Below are positions 56,470 to 64,000 of a stretch of DNA of 64,000 nt, piece after piece. The stretch is from Entomortierella parvispora (taxonomy: Eukaryota; Mortierellomycota; Mortierellomycetes; Mortierellales; Mortierellaceae). The position numbers and the translations under genes were made by a program. The stretch lies in NCBI GenBank assembly GCA_963573315.1, contig OY752146.1, positions 2,046,001-2,110,000 of the forward strand, in the 5' to 3' direction. Below the pieces are notes generated by a model. It was not told the origin of the DNA, made no database searches, and saw only the letters and a program-made list of their open reading frames with translations. How positions within the stretch are numbered: the stretch's first letter is position 1; every line of letters begins with the position of its first letter.

Positions 56470-58014
56470 CTATGAGACCAGCTCTTCCACATAGGAGGGT
56501 GTTAAGGAATGAGTAGTTGATACACTAATAGCTGATGACGACGAAGAACTCAATCTTTCTGAGGTTGAGGCCGAATGAAGCTGGTGCTCATCCCAATGAG
56601 ACACTGGGCCAGACGAAGGAGGATAGAAATGGTGTAATCGAGGCGGCTGTAGATGTCGTGATCGTAGTTGTGGAGACTGGGGTGGAGATTCTGGTGGTGA
56701 GTAGAGCTGATCATCGAGCGTGCTTTTGTTATTCAAGGGCTGAGGGTCATCCCATGTTGCTGCGGTTGTTGTCATGGATGTTAATATTGATTCTCCTGCA
56801 GGGGAAGAGCGCATGGGTGAAATTATTGCTGCAGATGTGGTGACCGTCGAAGGTGGTGACCGTGCGCTCGTTGATGACCTCGACATTGCGGAAGAGGGTC
56901 TACTAAAAGTGACCCCTGTCGAGGTATTGAAGATTGAGGAAGGAGAAGAAAGACCAGGTCTGGTTCCATCCAAGCTGCTTCTGCTTTGGGTATCAAGGAT
57001 CATGTCTCTATCGATGGCACCAAACTGATGGGGGTCCATGGCCATGCCCAGGGACGAGGGCCTTGTTGAAGCAAAATCGGGCAACGCTCTCTGCAGTGAC
57101 AGGTTCGTCGATGTCAGTCGCACAGAGTTGGACTTTGTTACCCCATCTTCAGGATCGCCGTTGCCAAGCCAACCCTCATCGTCCTCTTGATCATCCATAC
57201 CGACTACAGCTGGCGCAAAAGGGTTCCGGTACTGGTCAATTCTCCGTTTCGGTGTCCTAGGCAGATCCGACTTCTCATCATCAAATGACTTGTCTTCCTG
57301 ACTACCAGAACCATCCTGCATCTCTGTATCGGCGATTGTGTCAGCCATCGCAGCGACTGTTCGCGTGTTCATCATGCTCACAGAGACCATCTCCGTGGCA
57401 GTGCTGTTGACCATGTCGGGGTCATCCTCCATGCGATCCTCCTCCTCCGTGAGTTGCTGGATGCTCTTGCGCTGTCTCTTTTGTTGCTGATGCTGCTGTA
57501 AAAGAGCCTGTTCATTCTGTCCCTGAAGCTCCTTGAGTAAATTGCTTGGTTTGGTGGTCAGGATATGAAAGAGTCGGGTTGCTGTCTGGGCGGTATGTGT
57601 CCAGCTGTAAATCATCATAAAAACCCAGGAAGAAGTCGTTGGCTTGGGTTGAGGACTCGTCTTGGCGTTTGAGACCAGGGTCCTGGATAGGTGAAGCACG
57701 GCGTCTGTCACATCTGCGTCACTAGGGGAGGCAGTGACCAGCTCTTGTGGCTGGGCGTAGCTGTTGCCGCCAGTGTTGTTGTTGTAGATGTGGTTTTGAC
57801 CGTTGGAGGAGGAAGAAGAGGATTGAACAGAGTCATAGGAGGGGGGCAGGTCGTGTCCTTGGTGTGGTCCGCTGCCCGGCTGCTCCACTGAATGGCCATG
57901 GCGTGCACCTCGACTATTCCTGCGGGTGTGGCGCACATGTCCGTTCACAAGGGAGACGGTAACCAGAGGAATGGCCCTAGCCTGGTTCCGGAGTTCATGC
58001 CGTGCTGAGGGCAT
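56470..58014 (-). CDS. disordered Ser/Pro-rich protein of unknown function
   Basis: A single-exon frame of 514 residues from ATG 58014 (MPSARHELRNQAR). A longer upstream open frame (to 58200) is hydrophobic and low complexity and is unlikely to be translated. Near residue 50 there is a LPPSYDSV sequence with a PPxY motif, which binds WW domains such as those of Rsp5/Nedd4 ubiquitin ligases. There follow Ser, Asn and Gln-rich runs, an acidic patch (DRMEDDPDM), a PKRRIDQYR basic cluster and a long Ser/Thr/Pro tail ending EELVS. I recognise no domain. A role as a ubiquitin-ligase adaptor or regulated substrate is only suggested by the PPxY. Confidence 0.7.
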   Translation of the reverse strand: MPSARHELRNQARAIPLVTVSLVNGHVRHTRRNSRGARHGHSVEQPGSGPHQGHDLPPSYDSVQSSSSSSNGQNHIYNNNTGGNSYAQPQELVTASPSDADVTDAVLHLSRTLVSNAKTSPQPKPTTSSWVFMMIYSWTHTAQTATRLFHILTTKPSNLLKELQGQNEQALLQQHQQQKRQRKSIQQLTEEEDRMEDDPDMVNSTATEMVSVSMMNTRTVAAMADTIADTEMQDGSGSQEDKSFDDEKSDLPRTPKRRIDQYRNPFAPAVVGMDDQEDDEGWLGNGDPEDGVTKSNSVRLTSTNLSLQRALPDFASTRPSSLGMAMDPHQFGAIDRDMILDTQSRSSLDGTRPGLSSPSSIFNTSTGVTFSRPSSAMSRSSTSARSPPSTVTTSAAIISPMRSSPAGESILTSMTTTAATWDDPQPLNNKSTLDDQLYSPPESPPQSPQLRSRHLQPPRLHHFYPPSSGPVSHWDEHQLHSASTSERLSSSSSSAISVSTTHSLTPSYVEELVS

Positions 58015-58297
58015 TATTCTCGGCTCTGTCCACGAGTCACTGGAGCTGATGGCCGAATTGGGTGGAAGGCGGATGTGGAGGAATGGATGAAGCGAAGGAG
58101 CGCAGAATGATTTGTTTGATGGGAGGAAGAGAAGGAAAGAAACATGAAAAACAAAAAAAAAAAGAGTTCCATTCTGACTTAATATTGTCTGAAGAGCCAT
58201 GCTGTTTATTGCACCCTTTCCGGCTTGGCCCTATTTTCATATCTTTGGGTCCTATTCTGGGGGGGTTTTTTTTCAAACTCGTAAGTACTTGACTGTC

Positions 58298-61200
58298 CTA
58301 CGCTCCTGTGGATGCATTGGTCCTTGAGACAGTTCGTACATCCATCACAGCCCACCGCGTCAACTGCCTGAAGAACGGGACCTTGCCAGGAACTTCCGAG
58401 TATCCATCCCAAGCGGGGTGTGGACCGCTGTCGTTCTTGATCACTTGGCCTCCTGTTCCTACATGCTTTACGTGCTTCACAGTCAGGAAAGCATCCAGAT
58501 TGTTGGGGATCAGGGTGAGGTCCTGATAGTGGTCTCTGATAATTGTTGACACTAGGTCTGGTCCCAGGCTTCTGGTAGGGTTCAAATCACGCCATGCAAG
58601 CAGATGAGTAAAGAAAAACGTGTGGACCTGGTTGATGTTGGACAAGTCGATCGATATTGGTCGTTGGTGTGAACTGTTGTTAGTACCGTGGGCCGGTGAA
58701 GGAGATCGAAGCAAATGCGGGTAAGGAGACGAAGGAGGCGAGGTCGTTGGGGGCGACACCAGCCCAGAGTCTGATGCACTGGAAGGAGTAGAAGGAGCCA
58801 AGTTGAGTCGATTACGAGATGTGAGGTCATGATGAGGCAGAGGTGCCGGGAGCGTCGGATAGACAGTGATTGAAACTGACAGGTGAAAGGATAGGTGGAG
58901 GGATACTGTTAGTGCAATGGTCATTCCCGAGGTTTGCAACATTCTAGATCGACAAGTTGTGCTTACATTCTTTTGTCAGATCCTGGTATGGCTCGATACC
59001 CGACCGCACAATCTCGTAGTACAAAGCGTACAGACTTGCCGGGTCCGGCATGATCAGATCGCCATAGGTAACAAAATAGTTGACAAGATCAATCGTCTAC
59101 GAGGAAGAGATGCATTCTCATGAGTTGTGAGTTTCGTTATATCAGAGTTGTATCTTGTTTTCATGACTAACCTCTGCAACCAAATCGCGAGCCTCAGGCA
59201 AATGCTGAAAAGTCTTTGCATTGGCCTGCAGAAACTTTACCAGACCTTGGAGAGAAGTCCACATTTCAACCCAGTGGTAAGCTATGGTGACGAGTGAAAA
59301 GTGAGCAATGTCATCTCGAGAAAAGGCATCTAACATTGTGACATCGATATGACACATACGCAGGCGAACCCGTAAGGATTTGAACCGACTTGACACTGCA
59401 AATATAATGGCGATGGCGATTCTTGAGGTGACGGTAAAGGAAAACATGGAGTTAAGGGGTTGACGGAGTATTCGGTAATCATACAGGTCTCAACCGATAA
59501 CTCACCTGAAGCAGTCGATTTGCATCTTCTTCTTCATGTTGTGCTTCAGGAATCCAAGAATGACGTCCAACAAAACAGCTGCCATGGGTCGAGCCTGCTT
59601 TGCCTTTGGAAGGACCGGTTGTCTTTGTCGACAGAGGCGAACGTGGGTCATTGATGCTGTTTGGTTAATCTGAGGCACCGCAACAGAAGTCGAGTCCTGT
59701 GAGGAAGGGACGGTACACAGATAAGAGTAGACGGCAGGGTCTTCCACAAGAATGAGTATGATGATAAGGCATAGATGGGTATAGGGTGCTGATCGTTGGG
59801 TGCGATTGTGCTGAAGCAAGTACGAGGAGAGTGACAAAAACGATCCCAATGCTGTTTCGCTGTTTTCGGTCGATACTTGGTCCTTTATAGGCAACAGTGA
59901 AGTGAGATCATTTCCTGAATCCAGAGTGGAAAAGGAGATGAATAAGCGTAAGAAACGCTTGTTGGAATTTAGAAGGTCGTAAAGCATTAGCAAGACAGGA
60001 ATCCTGCCATCTGGCCTAGAGCATCAGAAGAAAACGTCAGTTTTCACTACCGAGAGAATGTACTGGTATGCGGATCAAACAACTCTTTTTCTTACAGAGT
60101 TGCAAAAGCGGCATCAGTGGCTGCACTGTCCTGACCCTTTGGATTCCAGAGCATTCCCGTTACATATGAGAAGGCACCTGTAAGTTTTGAGACAGTCGAA
60201 AGATCATCGTCATCCACGACCACTGTATATGATCTAAATTTGAGAGTAGACGGGGTATTCGTTTAGACAGGTGCGGGACACGTTGAAAATACGCCGATTC
60301 TTTAACGAGATCGAGTCGGAAATTATACCTTCTCATCTTGTCACAGATCTGGACTATGACTAGGACCATTTTGCGAAGGACTTGCTCATCCGTCAGGCCA
60401 GCTAGGCGCTCTAGATATGGATTCTTTGTCTCATATTTGTTGTAATTTGCCAGAAGACTCAACAGAGCCAGTGCCTCGAATGCAATTTCAACAGAGTCGA
60501 CCCTCATGAAGAACTGATGCATGTAAAATAAAGGGGGGTATTAGTTACAGGAATATTGGTAAACACTGTCGCAAAGAGAAGCGTGTTGTGATTATCTTTC
60601 ACCTTTATCAGCGAAGGGAACATGTCCTTTTGAATAAAGTACTCATTAAGACTGTTCTTGTTGACATTGTCGTTGCCACACGCGAGAGCAATGGCTAGGC
60701 GCAAGGCTACCACCTGCATTTCTTCTGTTTGAATCACATTCCAAATTGTCAATTTAGAGACGTCCATGAGAATAGCCCTGATTCCAGTTTCTTGACTTAC
60801 GAGATTCCTCGCCATCCAGAATGTCGCAGAGTCCCTGCAATAATGTCCTGAATACTAAATCGGCATGGGACAGCCCAGTCTATAACGTTTGTCAGAATGT
60901 TAGAGGAAAGTCGTCGTGATAGGGTCTACAGCTTCTCTCCATTCGATACTTACCAAGAGGTGAATGACATCAAAGCTCCAGTTGTTGAATCCTTTCCGAA
61001 AGACTTCTCCGAGAACGATGGTAAGCGTCTATAGGCAATCAAAAACCGACTGGCACTCCACTTAGCAAAGGATCTTTTATCAAAGGATATCCGATGAGTC
61101 TGCTCCGTCTCTACTTGCCTGCATGGCATGGAGTCTTCTTTGTGGAAGTGGATCGCGCATAGTCTGGACTGCATGCAAAAAAATGCTGTTAATGCCGTCT

Positions 61201-61645
61201 TTGATGGCAAGGAGCTCATCCTCACTGATCCGGCGTAAACTGGAGGAGAGATAATCCGCATTGACCTATTCTCGAGACATCAAAGGGGGGTGGAGGTAGC
61301 ATATGAGCATTTGCTCCGATCTGCAAATGGTGTCCAAGGCTTTCTCTCCAAGCCCAACACGATACCTTTATCAAGAAAAGTTCATCCCAGAAGACATCCG
61401 GGTCCTTTCCTTGCGTTGGATCCTGACCCTATAGAGACAACATGGAGTGAGGATCAAGAGTTTAGTCGCGACAAGAACGCAAAACTTGACCTCAACCGCG
61501 TCAGAGTCAGTGCAATCGTTGACTCTACCCGAAGGAACATGTCGTAAATCTCGACAAACTTTTCCTTGAGCTTCATCTTTTGTCCATTTTGTGGCCGAAG
61601 CAGATGTTCCTGATTGGAAGGCAAGCCAAAGGTCATTTCCTGCAT
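58298..61645 (-). CDS. ARMH3: ARMH3-like armadillo-helical protein (DUF1741)
   Basis: Twelve exons fit in phase: 61529-61645, 61366-61428, 61119-61265, 60954-61028, 60801-60879, 60603-60724, 60329-60513, 60096-60233, 59506-60015, 59172-59421, 58967-59096 and 58298-58875, giving 797 residues. Family-like segments in order: KMKLKEKFVEIYDMFLR, DVFWDELFLIKVNADYLSS, LHAVQTMRDPLPQRRLHAMQ, LVFRTLLQGLCDILDG, a helical NEYFIQKDMFPSLIK block and FFMRVDSVEIAFEALALL. The C-terminus is Ser/Pro-rich. ARMH3 (C10orf76) partners with PI4KB at the Golgi and GBF1 in animals, so a Golgi-lipid role is possible but unproven in fungi. Intron 3 uses a GC donor (CAG|GCAAGT). The intron at 60725-60800 removes an in-frame shift. 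The C-terminal 190 residues are an extension over the animal length. Confidence 0.85.
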
Positions 61646-62641
61646 GGTGATTTAAGGCAAATGAATGAGATTGATGAATGAAGCGAAGGAAGGAATATGG
61701 CAGAGAGGAGAGGAGGCGAGGAAAAACGAGGCAAAGAAGGAACGAAACACGAATGGCGAGAAAAAGCAGAGAAGAGGAAGAGGAAGAAGAGGAGGCGCGC
61801 GTGGCGGTGGGAAGCAACGAGGAATGAAGAAGAGAGAAAGAGGGAAAGCGAGAAAGAGAGACAGAAGAGGGCGAAGTTGCGGTGGGTACAGAGCAAAACA
61901 TACACACACCCTCAGGCTGTTGTTATTGATAGAAAGCCAGAAAGTCAAAATTAGACTGGCAAAGGTGGGACAGAGACCGACTCTTGTTTCTCCTATGTGA
62001 AAACGAAAGATTGGGCGCAGAGAGAGGGTAAGCTCGGAGAGTTCCTCCCCCAGGCGAGCAGCCGCCGTCTCTTGCCTCTTCGAGACACGGACCATGTCGC
62101 CATGTCATGGGCAGACTTTGACGTGACGGACTGACTTGGCGGACTGGCTGGCTGTGACGAACAAACAAAACAGGCAGACTGGCGGTCACCAGGCACGCAC
62201 CCCACGCACGCAGGCATCCAGGGAACCACGAGCCACCAGCACCCCGCAGCGCGTCCAATCGCCGATGGGCGAATGTTCCCCCACCCTTTTTCAGCTCATT
62301 CAGCTCATTTTTTCATCACCTCATTCTCCCTTCACGAGTGCCTTTGGGAGTCTTTTCCCCTTCCACGCTGTGCGACATGGTGACCCTGCTCCCCTCTTTC
62401 TTTCTCTTTCTTCTTCTCTCTCCTCCCATCTCACCTCGACTCTTCCCTGCCTTGTCTTTTTTTCATTTCCCTGCTTCCTCTCCTCGCTTCCCTCCTCCTC
62501 CTCTTCCTCCTCCTCTTCGCCCTTTTCCCTCCTTCCTCGTCTTCTCTCGTCGCTCCCCCAACCCCCCCAGACTACCTGCCCTCACATCCCCGTGTCCTCT
62601 TCGTGTTTCTTTCTTTCTTCTCTTCATCTTTGTCTTCCCAT
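61646..62641. promoter_or_regulatory. divergent promoter region, ARMH3-like / right-edge gene
   Basis: About 1 kb between two divergent starts. The right half is very pyrimidine-rich on the plus strand, as expected for the leader of the right-edge gene; the left half is purine-rich, the mirror case. No TATA box was seen. Confidence 0.5.
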
Positions 62642-64000
62642 ATGGCAAACACCGCAACACCAACATCGTCCACAAACACCACCAGAGGCGCCCATCGTTC
62701 ACGAGCCTCCTCGACCTTCATCTTCCCTGACACTGCCGACTACCACTCCTCTAGTACCTCCTCACCTCGACTACAAATGCTCAGCGGCAGCGGCTCGCCC
62801 TGTGGTGATGGCAAGTCGTTGTTACCTGTCTGCTTGTCTTCTTATCGTAACCATTTCTGCTCCTGGGGCTAACCACATGCCTACCTCTTTCCCTTTCCCA
62901 TAACCCCTTCTTCCCTCTATCTCTCTGACAGCATCCTGGATTTCACTGTCGGCAAGGGAGCTCGTCTCGGATGACTACTCGGAGATTGAGTACTCTGACA
63001 TCGAAGGCGAGGATGACTTGATGTTTGACGACGAGAACAACCCTCTGCCTCATCCATATCACCATCAGCATCATCAGTACCAACCACAACCCACTCAATA
63101 CCAACAACAGGGCAGGTCCCTTGGTTTCGCAGCCAAAGGCGATTACCCTGGCCACCTGCCCTCTGCATCGTCCAATATGTCATCGTCGTTTCCATCCTCG
63201 CAAGAACAAGAGCAGGTCGAGGAAGCCCTCCGAGCCAGGTAAAATATGGACAAACGCATGGGATGTGGACGAGACAAGGGGGCACGACCAAAGAGGGGCA
63301 GAAGAGCATCATTCGATCCAATGTCAGCAGACTTGAAAAAGGAAAATGAGGCGCGCAGCAAAAAGACTTGAGCTAACAGTCATCACACGTACGCACCCAT
63401 CGTCAACATTGACACCCACTGTCCTTTAACGACAACGATTATTGCGCTACTGGGCAGATAAGGATCGTCCCTTGGCAACAACTGCAAGGAGGGTCATGGG
63501 TGAGATGCAAACAAGGGGCGGCGAGGAAGCGAAATGTGAACATCGTTCTCTGGGCACTGTGCGCGCTTGTACCATGGATGGGTGTGCTTGTGCGACCAAG
63601 ACTTGCATTCACTTGTGTAAAAGGAGTAATGCTCTTCAGTTGACACATGACATGTTCATCTATCTTCCTTGTGTTGGGCCCAAGCCCCTGACTGGGGGTG
63701 GGTCTAGTCGCGGGAATGAGACGATCTCACCAAAAGTTGTTGCTGCTTCATTCCCACTCATACTTTCTTCTCTGTGCATGAAACTAGTCTCTCGACTTTG
63801 CTAGCGACCGGACCTCGACCTCGTTTCAGGCAAAGGAACCATCGCCCCAGAAGAATATACACTGTCGACTCGCGTTCCCAACGATCATCACCTCTGGTTC
63901 CTGCCTCGCCTACTCATCTATACTACTCTTCCTCAGGATCGCCTCACTTACGACCTTCCAACCCAGAATCCATCTTGGGCGACCTCTCTCCACATTACTT
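62642..64000 (+). CDS. uncharacterised Ser/Pro- and acid-rich protein, 3' end outside window
   Basis: Three exons are visible: 62642-62810, 62932-63238 and 63830 onward, still open at the right edge. All junctions are in phase. The first intron has a GC donor (GATG|GCAAGT) and the second is 591 nt. The protein begins MANTATPTSSTNTTRG, then has SARELVSDDYSEIEYSDIEG (acidic), a His/Gln-rich stretch and a basic Arg-rich segment after the last splice. No domain is visible in the about 215 residues present. The exon 3 assignment rests on a CAG acceptor and an open phase only. A disordered nuclear or scaffold protein is possible; the type is unknown. Confidence 0.65.

Overview
This is nuclear DNA from a fungus. 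The signs are dense, short (mostly 70-120 nt) spliceosomal introns with GT..AG (sometimes GC..AG) ends, pyrimidine-rich leaders, AATAAA-type signals, and fungal gene types: a CYS-3/MetR-like bZIP, a PH-CRIB-kinase PAK of the Cla4 type, an Sro7/tomosyn protein and a RasB/Ras2-type GTPase. Co-occurrence of ARMH3-, TCF25- and TRAPPC8-like genes, high intron density and many Gln/His/Pro/Ser homopolymer tracts suggest an early-diverging lineage, perhaps Mucoromycota/Mortierellaceae; that placement is inference. There is no CRISPR, insertion sequence, rRNA or convincing tRNA. Layout: 0-9 kb holds minus-strand genes (PX protein, bZIP, membrane-anchored alpha/beta hydrolase, coiled-coil protein), with TCF25/Rqc1 running divergently from 8.86 kb. 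At 12-16 kb is a proline-rich single-pass membrane protein with an unresolved 5' end. After 2.7 kb without a supported gene comes a Ras GTPase (18.3-20.9 kb) whose 5' part is broken into tiny exons, including an apparent 2-nt exon. Enolase (minus) and a GRAM-VASt sterol-transfer-type protein (plus) diverge at 24 kb. Tomosyn/Sro7 (minus) and TRAPPC8 (plus) diverge at 34 kb. Then follow an SDR reductase (41 kb), a WD40 protein (minus, 42.5-45.5 kb), a Cla4-type PAK kinase (47-50 kb), a mitochondrial rhodanese divergent from an HNT1/HINT hydrolase (50.4-52.3 kb), an FAD monooxygenase (53.7-55.9 kb), a disordered protein (minus), an ARMH3-like protein (minus, 58.3-61.6 kb) and a gene that runs off the right edge. 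Exon models were built by reading splice sites and checking phase by hand: 17 of the 21 gene models are spliced or appear to be, and the 15 I could resolve contain about 82 introns. Functionally, several genes serve membrane traffic and polarity (tomosyn, TRAPPC8, ARMH3-like, GRAM-VASt, PX, Ras, Cla4-like PAK), while others are housekeeping or metabolic (enolase, HINT, rhodanese, SDR, monooxygenase, TCF25). They are neighbours, not an operon. The most unusual signals are in RNA processing: the 2-nt Ras exon, two 18-nt phase-0 exons covering the Ras P-loop, five GC-AG introns, and a (TC)29 tract serving as the polypyrimidine tract of a HINT intron.
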